A stretch of 64,000 nucleotides of DNA, taken from assembly GCF_036227225.1 (NCBI RefSeq), contig NZ_CP109444.1:3887501-3951500 (forward strand), given 5' to 3'. The stretch comes from Streptomyces sp. NBC_01478 (GTDB lineage: Bacteria > Actinomycetota > Actinomycetes > Streptomycetales > Streptomycetaceae). The position numbers and the translations under genes were made by a program. Positions 7,320 through 17,769 of the stretch are shown here, piece by piece. Numbering within the stretch: the stretch's first letter is position 1; every line of letters begins with the position of its first letter. Below the pieces are notes generated by a model that was not told where the DNA came from, did no database searches, and saw nothing but the letters and a program-made list of their open reading frames with translations.

Positions 7320-9578
7320 ATGACCATCACCACGGCAGCAGAGAACCGGACGGCCGACGCCTGGCGGGAGTTCGCGGGAACCGGCTGGCGCGAGGGCGTC
7401 GACGTGCGCGCCTTCATCCAGGCCAACTACACCCCGTACGAAGGTGATGCGACCTTCCTGACCGGTCCCACCGACCGCACGCGCGCCGTCTGGGAGAAGG
7501 TCAGCGCCCTGTTCCCGGAGGAGCGGCGCCTGGGCGTCCTCGACGTGGACGCCGCCACCCCCTCCACGATCACCTCGCACGCGCCCGGATACATCGACCG
7601 CGAACGGGAGTTGATCGTCGGCCTCCAGACCGACGCCCCGCTGAAGCGCGCGATCATGCCCAACGGCGGCCTGCGCATGGTCGAGAACAGCCTGAAGGCC
7701 TACGGCTACGAGCCCGACCCGTTCGTCACGCGCGTCTTCGGCACCTACCGCAAGACCCACAACGACGGTGTCTTCGACGCCTACACCCCCGACATGCGCG
7801 CCGCCCGCAAGGCGGGCATCATCACCGGACTGCCCGACGCCTACGGCCGCGGCCGGATCATCGGCGACTACCGGCGCGTCGCGCTGTACGGCACGGACCG
7901 GCTGATCGAGGCCAAGAAGGCCGAGCGGGCCCTGCTCGACGCCTGCGCGTCGTCCGCCGAGGTCATCCGCGACCGGGAGGAACTCGCCGAGCAGACACGC
8001 GCGTTGGGCGAACTGACACGCATGGCGGCGACCTACGGCTGTGACGTCTCCCGGCCCGCCGCGACCGCGCACGAGGCGGTGCAGTGGCTCTACCTCGGCT
8101 ACCTCGCCGCCGTGAAGGAGCAGAACGGCGCCGCGATGTCGCTCGGCCGCACCTCCACCTTCCTGGACGTCTATCTCCAACGCGACCTGGACGAAGGCGT
8201 GTTGGACGAGTCCCGCGCCCAGGAACTGATCGACGACTTCGTGATCAAGCTGCGGATCGTACGGTTCCTGCGCACCCCCGAGTACGACGCCCTGTTCTCC
8301 GGCGACCCGACCTGGGTGACGGAGTCCATCGGCGGCATGAGCGACGACGGCCGCACCCTCGTCACCCGCACCTCCTTCCGCTTCCTGCAGACCCTCTACA
8401 ACCTCGGCCCCGCCCCCGAACCCAACCTGACCGTCCTGTGGTCGCCCCAACTTCCCTTCGCCTTCAAGGAGTTCTGCGCCCAGGTCTCCATCGACACCAG
8501 CGCCCTCCAGTACGAGTCCGACGACCTGCTGCGCCCGGGCACCGGCGACGACACCGCGATCGCCTGCTGCGTGTCGGCGATGCAGGTCGGCCGCCAGATG
8601 CAGTTCTTCGGCGCCCGCGTCAACCTCGCCAAAGCCCTCCTCTACGCGGTCAACGGCGGCCGCGACGAGATGACCGGCGACCAGATCGCAACCCCGACAC
8701 CTCCGCTGACCGGCGACTACCTCGACTACGAGGAACTCTCCAAGGCCTACGACCACGTCCTGGACTGGCTGGCCCGGACGTACGTCAACGCGCTCAACGT
8801 CATCCACTACATGCACGACAAGTACGCCTACGAACGCATCGAGATGGCCCTGCACGACTACCCCGTGCACCGCTTCATGGCCTGCGGCATCGCCGGCCTG
8901 TCGGTCGCCGCCGACAGCCTGTCCGCCGTCAAGTACGCCCGGGTGAAGGTGTTCCGCGACGCCACCGGCCTCGCCGTCGACTTCCGCACCGAGGGCGACT
9001 TCCCCGCGTACGGCAACAACGACGACCGCGCCGACAGCATCGCCGTAGAACTCGTCGAGTCCTTCATGGCGAAGGTGCGCCAGTACCCCACCCACCGGGG
9101 CGCCGAACACACCCAGTCCGTCCTCACCATCACCTCGAACGTCGTCTACGGCAAGCACACCGGCAACACCCCCGACGGCCGCCTCACCGGACAGCCCTTC
9201 GCCCCCGGCGCCAACCCGATGAACGGCCGCGACCGGCACGGAGTCGCCGCCTCCGCCCTCTCGGTGGCCAAGCTGCCGTACGAACAGGCCCGTGACGGGA
9301 TCTCGTTGACGACGACGATCACGCCCGAGGGACTGGGGCACGCGCCCGACGAGCGCGCCGGGCACCTGGTGGGCATCCTCGACGCCTACACATCGGCCGG
9401 CGGCTTCCACATGAACGTCAACGTGTTGGACCGGTCCACGCTGGAAGACGCCATGCAACACCCGGACAAATACCCGGACTTGACCATCCGCGTCTCCGGC
9501 TACGCCGTCAACTTCGTCCGCCTGACCCGCGAACAGCAACTCGACGTGATCAGCCGCACCTTCCACGGATCACTGTGA
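7320..9578 (+). CDS. pflB: Pyruvate formate-lyase (formate C-acetyltransferase)
   Basis: 752-residue glycyl-radical enzyme converting pyruvate and CoA to acetyl-CoA and formate. All hallmarks are visible: the adjacent catalytic cysteines C416-C417 in [11 protein letters not shown], the following [13 protein letters not shown], and the glycyl-radical loop RVSGYAVNF with G727, 25 residues from the C-terminus as in E. coli PflB. The alternatives (glycerol dehydratase, choline lyase) lack the Cys-Cys pair. It overlaps the activase gene pflA by 4 bases. The radical is destroyed by oxygen, so the enzyme only makes sense in microaerobic or anoxic cells, unusual for a Streptomyces-like aerobe. Preceded by tandem DevR-like boxes. 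Confidence 0.97.
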   Translation: MTITTAAENRTADAWREFAGTGWREGVDVRAFIQANYTPYEGDATFLTGPTDRTRAVWEKVSALFPEERRLGVLDVDAATPSTITSHAPGYIDRERELIVGLQTDAPLKRAIMPNGGLRMVENSLKAYGYEPDPFVTRVFGTYRKTHNDGVFDAYTPDMRAARKAGIITGLPDAYGRGRIIGDYRRVALYGTDRLIEAKKAERALLDACASSAEVIRDREELAEQTRALGELTRMAATYGCDVSRPAATAHEAVQWLYLGYLAAVKEQNGAAMSLGRTSTFLDVYLQRDLDEGVLDESRAQELIDDFVIKLRIVRFLRTPEYDALFSGDPTWVTESIGGMSDDGRTLVTRTSFRFLQTLYNLGPAPEPNLTVLWSPQLPFAFKEFCAQVSIDTSALQYESDDLLRPGTGDDTAIACCVSAMQVGRQMQFFGARVNLAKALLYAVNGGRDEMTGDQIATPTPPLTGDYLDYEELSKAYDHVLDWLARTYVNALNVIHYMHDKYAYERIEMALHDYPVHRFMACGIAGLSVAADSLSAVKYARVKVFRDATGLAVDFRTEGDFPAYGNNDDRADSIAVELVESFMAKVRQYPTHRGAEHTQSVLTITSNVVYGKHTGNTPDGRLTGQPFAPGANPMNGRDRHGVAASALSVAKLPYEQARDGISLTTTITPEGLGHAPDERAGHLVGILDAYTSAGGFHMNVNVLDRSTLEDAMQHPDKYPDLTIRVSGYAVNFVRLTREQQLDVISRTFHGSL

Positions 9579-10321
9579 AAACCGTACGGACCGCGACGAC
9601 CGGCCGGATCCACTCCTGGGACCTGTCCACCGGCGTCGACGGCCCCGGAACCCGGTTCGTCCTCTTCGTCTCCGGCTGCCCGCTGCGCTGCCTGTACTGC
9701 GCCAACCCCGACACCTGGCACATGCGCGACGGACAGGAGATGAACGTCGACGAGGTGATGGCGGAGATCGACAAGTACCGCGCCTTCATCACCACGGCCG
9801 GCGGCGGAGTGACCGTCACGGGCGGCGAGCCGCTGCTGCAGTCCGCCTTCACCGGCGAGATCCTGCGCCGCTGCAAGGAGGCCGGACTGCACACCGCCCT
9901 CGACACCTCCGGCTTCCTCGGCGCCCGCGCCACCGACGAACTCCTCGCCGACACCGACCTGGTGCTCCTGGACATCAAGTCCTTCGACATCGCGGCCTAC
10001 CGCCATCTCACCGGCGGCGAACTCGCCCCCACCCTGAACTTCGCCACCCGCCTCGACCGACTCGGCATCCCGATGTGGGTCAGGTACGTCCTGGTCCCCG
10101 GCTGGACCGACGATCCGGAGGCCGTCGACGCGCTGGCCGACTTCGTCGCGGGACTCGGTACGGTCGACCGCGTGGACGTCCTGCCGTTCCACAAGCTGGG
10201 CGCGGCCAAGTACGAAGCCCTCGGCATTCCGTTCCAGTTGCGCGACAACCCCGTTCCCGGGGCCGACCTGACAGAGCGCGTCCGTGACCAGTTCCGGGCG
10301 CACGGTCTGTCGGCCTACTGA
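9575..10321 (+). CDS. pflA: Pyruvate formate-lyase-activating enzyme (radical SAM)
   Basis: 248-residue radical-SAM activase that installs the glycyl radical on PflB. The [4Fe-4S] motif CPLRCLYC (C35, C39, C42), the SAM-binding [14 protein letters not shown] and the DIKSFD strand are present; length matches E. coli PflA (246). The GTG start at 9575 overlaps the pflB stop (GTGA), giving translational coupling and fixing the partner. The electron donor is not encoded next door; a flavodoxin-like remnant at 18.5 kb may once have served the island, which is speculative. Confidence 0.95.
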   Translation: MKTVRTATTGRIHSWDLSTGVDGPGTRFVLFVSGCPLRCLYCANPDTWHMRDGQEMNVDEVMAEIDKYRAFITTAGGGVTVTGGEPLLQSAFTGEILRRCKEAGLHTALDTSGFLGARATDELLADTDLVLLDIKSFDIAAYRHLTGGELAPTLNFATRLDRLGIPMWVRYVLVPGWTDDPEAVDALADFVAGLGTVDRVDVLPFHKLGAAKYEALGIPFQLRDNPVPGADLTERVRDQFRAHGLSAY

Positions 10322-10394
10322 GCGACAGCCTCGGCGGCCGGCCCTTCGGCATCCGCGAAGCGCCGGCCGTGCACCCCAACAGTCCCTGCGGACA

Positions 10395-10430
10395 GGGCCG
10401 TTCAGCCCTGCGGTCGCGGACCTTCGGCAT
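10395..10430. promoter_or_regulatory. DevR/OsdR-like box(es) upstream of doxX
   Basis: GGGCCGTTCAGCCC (10395-10408, one mismatch), in the longer dyad CAGGGCCGTTCAGCCCTG, ends 109 bases upstream of the doxX ATG. A much weaker element, CGGACCTTCGGCAT (10417-10430), lies 22 bp centre to centre downstream. Confidence 0.5.
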
Positions 10431-10516
10431 CCGGCGCCCGCCGTCCCACGGGACGAGAGTGAGAGACGTCAGACACCGAACAGACAGTCCCGCTCCTCCC
10501 CGAAGGGATCACCACC

Positions 10517-11143
10517 ATGGCCGTGCACGAGCACCCGCACCGCACCTCCGGCTTCCACCTGCCCGCGTTCCGCAGGAACGGCTCGGCGTCGGACGGCGCC
10601 GTGACGGCAGCCGCTACGACGGCCACTTCGGCGCGTGCCTACGCCTTCGCGTCCCTGCGCCTCCTCACCGGGTTCGTCTTCCTGTGGGCCTTCCTCGACA
10701 AGACCTTCGGCCTCGGCTACGCGACTCCGTCGGGCAAGGGCTGGATCGATGGCGGCTCGCCGACCAAGGGTTTCCTGAGCTCTGTGGCGGCCGGTCCGAT
10801 GGAGTCCACGTTCCATGACTGGGCCGGTGCGGGCTGGGCGAACTGGCTGTTCATGCTCGGTCTGCTCGGTATCGGTGTCGCGCTCGTCGCCGGCGTCGCG
10901 CTGCGCTTCGCGGCCGTCGGGGGCACGCTGATGATGGCGTTCATGTGGCTGGCCGAGTGGCCGCCGGCCAGGCACCTCTCGGACGGCTCGCCGAGCATGT
11001 CGTCGAACCCGTTCGTGGACTACCACCTGATCTACGCCGTCGTCCTGATCGCCCTGGCCGCCGTCGCCGCCGGCGACACCCTCGGCCTCGGCAAGGTCTG
11101 GGCCAGGCTCCCGCTCATCCGTGACAGCCGCTGGCTGCGGTGA
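10517..11143 (+). CDS. DoxX-family membrane protein
   Basis: 208-residue integral membrane protein of the DoxX/MauE-like family. A cytoplasmic N-terminus of about 40 residues is followed by TM1 (LRLLTGFVFLWAFLDKTFGLG), two central TM segments around WANWLFMLGLLGIGVALVAG and VGGTLMMAFMWLAEW, and a fourth (IYAVVLIALAAVAAG). In actinobacteria DoxX proteins are linked to redox and thiol stress; the exact activity is unknown. GAAGGGA precedes ATG 10517. The DevR-like box upstream and the terminator after it suggest a single-gene transcription unit. Confidence 0.85.
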   Translation: MAVHEHPHRTSGFHLPAFRRNGSASDGAVTAAATTATSARAYAFASLRLLTGFVFLWAFLDKTFGLGYATPSGKGWIDGGSPTKGFLSSVAAGPMESTFHDWAGAGWANWLFMLGLLGIGVALVAGVALRFAAVGGTLMMAFMWLAEWPPARHLSDGSPSMSSNPFVDYHLIYAVVLIALAAVAAGDTLGLGKVWARLPLIRDSRWLR

Positions 11144-11156
11144 CCGCGGGAGGTGC

Positions 11157-11180
11157 GGCGGGCCCGTCGGTGGGCCCGCC
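11157..11180 (+). terminator. Stem-loop after doxX
   Basis: Perfect 9-bp stem GGCGGGCCC-gtcggt-GGGCCCGCC starting 14 bases after the doxX stop. There is no U-tract, as usual for Streptomyces intrinsic-type terminators. It lies just ahead of the tandem boxes for the next gene. Confidence 0.6.
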
Positions 11181-11197
11181 GTGCCGGACACCGGACA

Positions 11198-11231
11198 GGG
11201 CCGTTCGGTCCCGGGCAGGGACCTGCGGCCC
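11198..11231. promoter_or_regulatory. Tandem DevR/OsdR-like boxes upstream of USP1
   Basis: GGGCCGTTCGGTCC (11198-11211, one mismatch) and GGGACCTGCGGCCC (11218-11231, full match to GGGnC-N4-GnCCC), centres 20 bp apart. The second box keeps the exact mycobacterial half-site GGGAC. It ends 65 bases before the USP start codon. Confidence 0.65.
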
Positions 11232-11295
11232 CTGCCCGGCGCCCCGTCCGAGCACGAAGCTCGAATCAGGACCCCCGATCCAGGAGGTAGACATC

Positions 11296-12189
11296 ATGAC
11301 CCGCACCGTCACCGTTGGCTTCGACGGCTCCGCCGAGAGCCGCGCGGCGGCCGAGTGGGCCGCCCGTGAGGCACGACTGCTCGGCCTGCCGCTGAAGATC
11401 GTCCACGTCTGGGAGCCCGTGCCGGTACCCATGGCTCAGGCCCCGCTGCTGGGAGCGGAGACGCAGCAGCACTGGAGCGAGCGGATTCCGCGCGAGGCGG
11501 GCGAGGGCCTGCGCCTGCGCCACCCCGGCCTGGACGTGACCGAGGAGCAGGTGACCGGCTCGCCCGCGGACGCGCTGGTGGATGCGGCGAAGGACGCCGA
11601 GCTGCTGGTCCTGGGCTCGCGTGGGCTGAGCGGCGTCGGCGGGTTCCTGGTCGGTTCGGTCGGGCTTGCCGTGGTCGCGCACGCCGAGCTGCCCGTGGTC
11701 CTGGTCCGGGCCGGCGAGCAGACCGTCGCCGCGGACGGGACGAGCCCCGCGTCCGCCACTGCGTCCCGGCCGGTGGTGCTGGGCGTCGATGCCGGCGCTC
11801 CGGCCGACGCGGTGATCGAGTTCGCGTTCGCCGAGGCCGCCCGGCGCGGCACCGCGCTGCGGGTCGTCTACGGCTGGGGCCTGCCGCCGTATTACGCCTA
11901 CGGTCTCGCGTTCGACTCGGGTCTGAACGACGGGCTGTTCCGCGAGGAGGCGGCGGCTCTCACCGAGGCTTTGCGCCCCTGGCGCCGGAAGCACCCCGCG
12001 GTCGAGGTCGTGCTGGAGCCCCGTGTGGGCAGTGCCGCCGACCATCTGGTGGATGCCTCCCGTGAGGCGTGTCTGGTGGTGATCGGCCGCCGGATCCGCC
12101 GTGGCGGGCTCGGCGCGCACATCGGCCCGGTCGCGCACGGCGTCCTGCACCACTCCACCGCCCCCGTGGCGGTCGTCGCCCACGACTGA
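11296..12189 (+). CDS. Universal stress protein, tandem UspA domains (USP1)
   Basis: 297 residues, two UspA domains (about 1-150 and 160-297). The first starts VTVGFDGSAES and has a perfect ATP-binding signature G-x2-G-x9-GS (GSRGLSGVGGFLVGS), so it should bind ATP. The second (VVLGVDAGAPADAV) has a degenerate signature (GRRIRRGGLGAHIGPV). Start ATG 11296 follows a strong AGGAGGT; an in-frame start at 11140 would include the terminator and operator region. Tandem USPs are abundant in DosR/OsdR-type regulons, where they help survival in hypoxic stasis. First gene of a run with adh, USP2, xfp and gap. Confidence 0.93.
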   Translation: MTRTVTVGFDGSAESRAAAEWAAREARLLGLPLKIVHVWEPVPVPMAQAPLLGAETQQHWSERIPREAGEGLRLRHPGLDVTEEQVTGSPADALVDAAKDAELLVLGSRGLSGVGGFLVGSVGLAVVAHAELPVVLVRAGEQTVAADGTSPASATASRPVVLGVDAGAPADAVIEFAFAEAARRGTALRVVYGWGLPPYYAYGLAFDSGLNDGLFREEAAALTEALRPWRRKHPAVEVVLEPRVGSAADHLVDASREACLVVIGRRIRRGGLGAHIGPVAHGVLHHSTAPVAVVAHD

Positions 12190-12235
12190 CCCACGACCGA
12201 CTGATCCACCCCCGTCCCCCTGAGGAGCAGCAGTC

Positions 12236-13258
12236 ATGAAGGCAGCAGTTGTCCGGGCCTTCGGTGAACCCCTGGTCATCGAGGAGCGTCCCGATCCCGA
12301 GCCCGGCCCCGGGCAGGTCCGTGTCCGCGTCGAGGCGTCGGGGCTGTGCCACACCGACATCCACGCCGCGCACGGCGACTGGCCCGTCAAGCCGAAGCCG
12401 CCGTTCGTGCCCGGTCACGAGGGCGTCGGCCTGGTCGAGGAGCTCGGCGACGGCGTCACCCACCTGACCGTCGGGCAGCGGGTGGCGGTGCCGTGGCTGG
12501 GCTGGGCCTGCGGGCGGTGCGAGCACTGCCTGTCCGGCTGGGAGACGCTGTGCGAGCAGCAGGTCAACACCGGCTACGGCTGCGACGGCGGGTACGCGGA
12601 GCAGATGCTGGCCTGGGCGGACTTCGCCCAGCCGGTGCCCGACGGCGTGTCCGCCATCGACGCCGCCCCGCTGACCTGCGCGGGCGTCACCACGTACAAG
12701 GCCCTCAAGGTCGCCGGTGTGCGGCCCTCGCAGCTCGTCGCGATCTCCGGGGTGGGCGGGCTCGGCCACCTGGCGGTGCAGTACGCGAAGATCGCGGGGG
12801 CAACGGTCGCGGCGATCGACGTCACCGACGAGAAGCTCGAACTGGCCGCCGAACTCGGCGCGGACCTCGTGATCGACGCCCGCAAGGACGACGTGGGCGA
12901 GGTCCTCAAGCGGCACGGCGGTGCGCACGCGGCCATCGCGCTCGCGGTGAACGAGGGCGCGTTCGCCGCGGTCAACTCGGGTCTGCGGCGCGGCGGGAAG
13001 CTCGTCATGGTCGCCCTGCCCGCGCACGGCAGCATCCAGGTCCCGATCTTCGACACCGTGCTGAACGGCACCTCGGTGATCGGCTCGATCGTCGGCACCC
13101 GCCAGGACCTCACCGAGGTCTTCCAACTGCACGCCGCCGGACGGACCGAGGTCATCTCCGAGACCCGGCCGCTGGACACCGTCAACGAGTCCATCGACGA
13201 GGTGCTGCGCGGCGAGGTCAAGGCCCGGATCGTCTTCGACCTCACGTCGGGGCGGTGA
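12236..13258 (+). CDS. adhP: Zinc-dependent alcohol dehydrogenase (AdhP type)
   Basis: 340-residue medium-chain dehydrogenase. Catalytic-zinc ligands lie in SGLCHTDIHAAHGDW and PGHEGVG; the structural zinc site is CGRCEHCLSGWETLCEQQ; the Rossmann motif is GVGGLGHLAVQYAK. It likely interconverts ethanol or other primary alcohols and aldehydes with NAD(H), providing NAD+ regeneration beside PFL and phosphoketolase. GAGGAG precedes ATG 12236, 46 bases after USP1; the USP2 gene starts 5 bases after its stop, so USP1-adh-USP2 is probably one operon. Confidence 0.93.
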   Translation: MKAAVVRAFGEPLVIEERPDPEPGPGQVRVRVEASGLCHTDIHAAHGDWPVKPKPPFVPGHEGVGLVEELGDGVTHLTVGQRVAVPWLGWACGRCEHCLSGWETLCEQQVNTGYGCDGGYAEQMLAWADFAQPVPDGVSAIDAAPLTCAGVTTYKALKVAGVRPSQLVAISGVGGLGHLAVQYAKIAGATVAAIDVTDEKLELAAELGADLVIDARKDDVGEVLKRHGGAHAAIALAVNEGAFAAVNSGLRRGGKLVMVALPAHGSIQVPIFDTVLNGTSVIGSIVGTRQDLTEVFQLHAAGRTEVISETRPLDTVNESIDEVLRGEVKARIVFDLTSGR

Positions 13259-13263
13259 GGGTG

Positions 13264-14142
13264 ATGACGAAGGCCCTGCCGATCGTCGTCGGCGTCGACG
13301 GCTCCGAGCCGAGTCTGCGGGCCGTGGACTGGGCGGCCGACGAGGCCGCGTTGCGCGGACTGCCGCTGCGGCTGGTGTACGCGTCGCTGTGGGAACGCTA
13401 CGAGGGCACCTCGCTCGCCGACGACGTCGGCAAACCCGACGAGCAGGTGCTGGCCGAGGACGTCGTCGACAGTGCCGCACGCCGGGCACGTCGCCGCCGT
13501 CCGGACCTCGACGTGAGCGTCGACGTGCTGCCCGAGGAACCCGAGTACGCCCTGGTGCGCGAGAGCCGGCTGGCGACCGCCCTCGTCCTCGGCACCCGGG
13601 GGCGCGGCGGCCTGACGGAGATGCTCCTGGGCTCCGTCAGCCTGACCGTGGCCGCGCACGCGGACTGCCCGGTGATCGTGCTGCGCGGCAGCCACGACGA
13701 CCGGGCCGCCGCCGGCACCCGCGGCCGCGTCGTGGTGGGCGTCGGAGAGGACGGAAAGGACTCCCCGGCCGTGCGTTTCGCGGCCGACGAGGCCCGGCGT
13801 CGCGGGGTGCCCCTGGAGGCCGTACGGGCCTGGCGCTGCCCCGCGTACGAGACCACCGACCATCCGCTGATGTCCGGAGAACCGGCCCGGCTGCACGAGG
13901 AACGGGCCGTGGAGGCACTGGACACCGCGGTCGCGGACGTTCCGGCCGACGTGGAACTGCACCGGCACACCGTCGAGGGCCACGCCCGCCGGGTGCTCCT
14001 CGACGCCGCGGCCGACGCCGGCCTCCTGGTCGTCGGGGCCAAGCGCCGCGACGTCACCTTCGGGCTCCAGCTCGGCCGCGTCGCCCACGCGGTGCTGCAC
14101 CACGCCACCTGCCCGGTCGCCGTCGTGCCACACCGTGTGTGA
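13264..14142 (+). CDS. Universal stress protein, tandem UspA domains (USP2)
   Basis: 292 residues, two UspA domains. The first begins PIVVGVDGSEPSLRAVDWA and has an intact ATP motif GTRGRGGLTEMLLGS (G-x2-G-x9-GS). The second begins RVVVGVGEDGKDSPAV and its signature is degenerate. Start is ATG 13264; a GTG three bases upstream is a possible alternative. It is separated from adh by 5 bases and followed by 63 bases before the phosphoketolase gene, so co-transcription with the metabolic genes is likely. Role inferred: ATP-binding stress or dormancy protein. Confidence 0.92.
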   Translation: MTKALPIVVGVDGSEPSLRAVDWAADEAALRGLPLRLVYASLWERYEGTSLADDVGKPDEQVLAEDVVDSAARRARRRRPDLDVSVDVLPEEPEYALVRESRLATALVLGTRGRGGLTEMLLGSVSLTVAAHADCPVIVLRGSHDDRAAAGTRGRVVVGVGEDGKDSPAVRFAADEARRRGVPLEAVRAWRCPAYETTDHPLMSGEPARLHEERAVEALDTAVADVPADVELHRHTVEGHARRVLLDAAADAGLLVVGAKRRDVTFGLQLGRVAHAVLHHATCPVAVVPHRV

Positions 14143-14205
14143 AGGCCGCGGCCGTGTCCTGCTTCGCCGCTCGATGACGTCACCTCGAGGACTTACGGAG
14201 TCACC

Positions 14206-16587
14206 ATGACCAAGGTCGAAGACCAGCAGAGCACCGCGCTCTCCGACGACGAACTGCGCACCCTGGACGCGCACTGGCGGGCTGCCAACTACCTTGCCGC
14301 GGGCCAGATCTACCTGATGGCGAACGCCCTGCTCACCGAGCCGCTGAAGCCGGAGCACATCAAGCCGCGGCTGCTCGGGCACTGGGGCACCTCGCCCGGC
14401 CTGAACCTCGTCTACACCCACCTCAACCGGGTGATCAAGGCGCGCGGCCTGGACGCGCTGTGCGTGTGGGGCCCCGGCCACGGCGGCCCGTCCGTGCTCG
14501 CCAACTCCTGGCTGGAGGGCAGCTACAGCGACACCTACCCGGACGTCTCCCGCGACGGGGCGGGCATGGAGCGGCTGTTCAAGCAGTTCTCCTTCCCCGG
14601 CGGCGTGCCCAGCCACGTGGCACCGGAGACACCCGGTTCCATCCACGAGGGCGGCGAGCTCGGCTACTCCCTCGCCCACGCCTACGGCGCCGCCTTCGAC
14701 AACCCCAACCTCCTGGTCGCCTGCGTGATCGGCGACGGGGAGGCGGAGACCGGACCGCTCGCGGCCGCGTGGCACTCCAACAAGTTCCTCGACCCGGTCC
14801 ACGACGGCGCGGTCCTGCCGATCCTGCACCTCAACGGCTACAAGATCGCCAACCCGACCGTCCTCTCCCGCCTGCCCGAGTCCGAGCTCGACGAGCTGCT
14901 GCGCGGCTACGGCCACGACCCGATCCACGTCACCGGCGACGACCCGCTCCAGGTGCACCGGGCGATGGCCGCCGCGTTCGACGACGCGCTGGACCGCATC
15001 GCCGTCATGCAGCAGTCCGCCCGCGAGGACGGCGTCGCCGAGCGCGTGCACTGGCCCATGATCGTGCTGCGCACCCCGAAGGGCTGGACCGGTCCCGCCG
15101 AGGTCGACGGCGTCCCCGTCGAGGGCACCTGGCGCGCCCACCAGGTCCCGCTCTCCGAAGTACGCGAAAACCCCGAGCACCTGCGGCAGTTGGAGACCTG
15201 GCTGCGCTCCTACCACCCCGAGCAGCTCTTCGACGCCGACGGCCGGCCCGTCACGGACGTCCTCGCCTGCCTGCCCGAAGGCGCCAAGCGCCTGGGCTCC
15301 AGCCCGTACGCCAACGGCGGCCTGCTGGTCCGCGACCTGCCGGTCCCGTCCCTGGACCGTTTCGCCGTCCCCGTCGACAAGCCCGGAACCACCCTGCACG
15401 AACCGACCCGCGTCCTGGGCGACCTGCTGGAACAGGTCATGCACGACACGTCGGCGAGCCGCAACTTCCGGGTCGTGGGCCCCGACGAGACCGCCTCCAA
15501 CCGGCTGCAGGCCGTCTTCAACGCCAGCGGCAAGGCCTGGCAGGCCGGGTTCCTCCCGGTCGACGAACACCTGGACCGGCACGGCCGCGTGATGGAGATC
15601 CTCTCCGAACACACCTGCCAGGGCTGGCTCGAGGGCTACCTGCTGACCGGCCGGCACGGACTGTTCTCCTGCTACGAGGCGTTCGTCCACATCGTCGACT
15701 CCATGGTCAACCAGCACATCAAGTGGCTGAAGACATCACGGGAGCTGGCGTGGCGGGCACCGATCGCCTCCCTCAACTACCTGCTGACCTCGCACGTGTG
15801 GCGCCAGGACCACAACGGCTTCTCCCACCAGGACCCCGGTTTCGTCGACCACGTCCTCAACAAGAGCCCCGAGGTCGTGCGGGTCTATCTCCCGCCGGAC
15901 GCCAACACCCTTCTCTCCGTGGCCGACCACGTCCTGCGCAGCCGCGACTACGTCAACGTGGTCGTCGCCGGGAAACAGCCCTGCTTCGACTGGCTGTCCA
16001 TGGACCAGGCCCGCGCCCACTGCGCGCGCGGCGCCGGGATCTGGGAATGGGCCGGCACCGGGAACGACGGCGAACCCGACGTCGTCCTCGCCGCGGCCGG
16101 TGACGTTCCGACCCTGGAGGTGCTGGCCGCCGCCCAGTTGCTGCGCCGCCACCTGCCCGACCTCGCCGTCCGGGTCGTCAACGTCGTCGACATGACGCGG
16201 CTCATGCCGCGCGACGAACACCCGCACGGGATGAGCGACTTCGAGTACGACGGCCTGTTCACCACCGACAAGCCGGTCATCTTCGCCTACCACGGCTACC
16301 CGTGGCTCATCCACCGCCTCGCCTACCGCCGCACCGGCCACGCCAACCTGCACGTGCGCGGCTACAAGGAATCCGGCACCACGACCACACCCTTCGACAT
16401 GGTCGTCCGCAACGACCTCGACCGCTACCGCCTCGTCATGGACGTCATCGACCGCGTGCCCCACCTCGCCGTCCGCGCCGCCGCCGTCCGCCAGACCATG
16501 GCCGACGCCCGCACCCGCCACCACGCCTGGATCCGCGAACACGGCACCGACCTGCCCGAAGTCGCCGACTGGACCTGGAACGCCTGA
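14206..16587 (+). CDS. xfp: Xylulose-5-phosphate/fructose-6-phosphate phosphoketolase
   Basis: 793-residue ThDP enzyme that splits xylulose-5-P or fructose-6-P with phosphate to acetyl phosphate plus glyceraldehyde-3-P or erythrose-4-P. Family signatures: [51 protein letters not shown] and the ThDP motif [16 protein letters not shown]; length fits the family (about 790-800). GGAG precedes ATG 14206. The adjacent gap gene can use the glyceraldehyde-3-P formed. Acetyl phosphate gives ATP through acetate kinase, which is not in this window. A carbon route that avoids respiration fits the island. Confidence 0.96.
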   Translation: MTKVEDQQSTALSDDELRTLDAHWRAANYLAAGQIYLMANALLTEPLKPEHIKPRLLGHWGTSPGLNLVYTHLNRVIKARGLDALCVWGPGHGGPSVLANSWLEGSYSDTYPDVSRDGAGMERLFKQFSFPGGVPSHVAPETPGSIHEGGELGYSLAHAYGAAFDNPNLLVACVIGDGEAETGPLAAAWHSNKFLDPVHDGAVLPILHLNGYKIANPTVLSRLPESELDELLRGYGHDPIHVTGDDPLQVHRAMAAAFDDALDRIAVMQQSAREDGVAERVHWPMIVLRTPKGWTGPAEVDGVPVEGTWRAHQVPLSEVRENPEHLRQLETWLRSYHPEQLFDADGRPVTDVLACLPEGAKRLGSSPYANGGLLVRDLPVPSLDRFAVPVDKPGTTLHEPTRVLGDLLEQVMHDTSASRNFRVVGPDETASNRLQAVFNASGKAWQAGFLPVDEHLDRHGRVMEILSEHTCQGWLEGYLLTGRHGLFSCYEAFVHIVDSMVNQHIKWLKTSRELAWRAPIASLNYLLTSHVWRQDHNGFSHQDPGFVDHVLNKSPEVVRVYLPPDANTLLSVADHVLRSRDYVNVVVAGKQPCFDWLSMDQARAHCARGAGIWEWAGTGNDGEPDVVLAAAGDVPTLEVLAAAQLLRRHLPDLAVRVVNVVDMTRLMPRDEHPHGMSDFEYDGLFTTDKPVIFAYHGYPWLIHRLAYRRTGHANLHVRGYKESGTTTTPFDMVVRNDLDRYRLVMDVIDRVPHLAVRAAAVRQTMADARTRHHAWIREHGTDLPEVADWTWNA

Positions 16588-16630
16588 CCTCACCCCGCAA
16601 CATCCCTGCCCTGCAAAGGAGTTCACCGCC

Positions 16631-17644
16631 ATGACCGTTCGTGTCGGCATCAACGGCTTCGGCCGGATCGGCCGCACCTATCTGCGCGCGGCACTGGACC
16701 GCGCCGAGGCGGGCACCCAGGACGTCGAGGTGGTCGCGATCAACGACATCACCCCGGCCGCCACCCTCGCCCATCTCCTGGAGTACGACTCCACGTTCGG
16801 CCGCATCGGACGCGAGGTCAGCCACGACGACAGCTCGATCACCGTCGACGGCAAGCGCATCGCCGTCAGCGCCGAACGCGACCCGGCCGCCCTGCACTGG
16901 TCCGACTACGGCGCGAGCGTCGTCGTCGAGTCCACCGGCCGCTTCCGCGACCGCGACTCCGCCGCCCTGCACCTCAAGGCCGGCGCCCACACCGTGCTGC
17001 TGTCCGCCCCGGGCAAGAACGCGGACGCCACCATCGTCATGGGCGTCAACGACACGACCTACGACCGCCACCACGACCGCATCGTCTCGGCCGCCTCCTG
17101 CACCACCAACTGCGTCGCCCCCATGGTCAAAGTCCTCCACGAGACCTTCGGCATCGAGCGCGGCATGATGACCACCATCCACGGCTACACCAACGACCAG
17201 TCCCTCCTCGACGCCCCGCACAAGGACCTGCGCCGGGCCCGGTCGGCGGCCCTGAGCATCATCCCCACCAGCACCGGCGCCGCCCGCGCCGTGGGCCTGG
17301 TGCTGCCGGAGCTGGCCGGTGCCCTGGACGGCATCGCGGTGCGCGTGCCCGTCGAGGACGGCTCGCTCACCGACCTCGCGGTCGTGCTGCGGCGCGAGGT
17401 GACGTCCGAGGAGGTCAACGCGGTCTTCGACGAGGCCGCCGCAGGCCCGCTCAACGGCATCCTCCGGGTGTCGAAGGCCCCGATCGTCTCCCGCGACGTC
17501 ATCGGCGACCCCTCATCCTGCATCTTCGACCCCGCCCTGACCCAGGCACACGGCACCCTCGTCAAGGTCTTCGGCTGGTACGACAACGAATGGGGCTACA
17601 CCAACCGCCTCCTCGACCTGACGGCACTGGTCACCGACGACTGA
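16631..17644 (+). CDS. gap: Type I glyceraldehyde-3-phosphate dehydrogenase
   Basis: 337-residue GAPDH. NAD-binding VGINGFGRIGRTYLRAAL, catalytic motif SAASCTTNCVAPM with the reactive cysteine, KDLRRAR and the C-terminal WYDNEWGYTNR are all present. AAGGAG precedes ATG 16631, 43 bases after xfp. Probably a second, condition-specific paralogue of the housekeeping enzyme, since it sits in a hypoxia-type gene set rather than with pgk and tpi (inference). Converts glyceraldehyde-3-P to 1,3-bisphosphoglycerate. Confidence 0.96.
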   Translation: MTVRVGINGFGRIGRTYLRAALDRAEAGTQDVEVVAINDITPAATLAHLLEYDSTFGRIGREVSHDDSSITVDGKRIAVSAERDPAALHWSDYGASVVVESTGRFRDRDSAALHLKAGAHTVLLSAPGKNADATIVMGVNDTTYDRHHDRIVSAASCTTNCVAPMVKVLHETFGIERGMMTTIHGYTNDQSLLDAPHKDLRRARSAALSIIPTSTGAARAVGLVLPELAGALDGIAVRVPVEDGSLTDLAVVLRREVTSEEVNAVFDEAAAGPLNGILRVSKAPIVSRDVIGDPSSCIFDPALTQAHGTLVKVFGWYDNEWGYTNRLLDLTALVTDD

Positions 17645-17769
17645 CACATCCCGAGGACCCCCCGCGGGCATGGACCGCATACGACTGCTCGTCAGGGAAC
17701 CGCGGACCTGGACCGACTCGTGTCCTGATGCGGGTGGAAGCGCAACCGGGCGAGGTTCGCGGGGGGATC

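Noticed and set aside
6714..9566. 950-codon open frame on the minus strand
   Set aside because: Complete overlap with pflB, whose catalytic motifs are all intact; no ribosome site or recognisable domain on the antisense.
12574..15717. 1047-codon open frame on the minus strand
   Set aside because: It lies opposite USP2 and phosphoketolase, has no family motif and is His/Val/Gly/Asp-repetitive, as expected from antisense of GC-rich codons.
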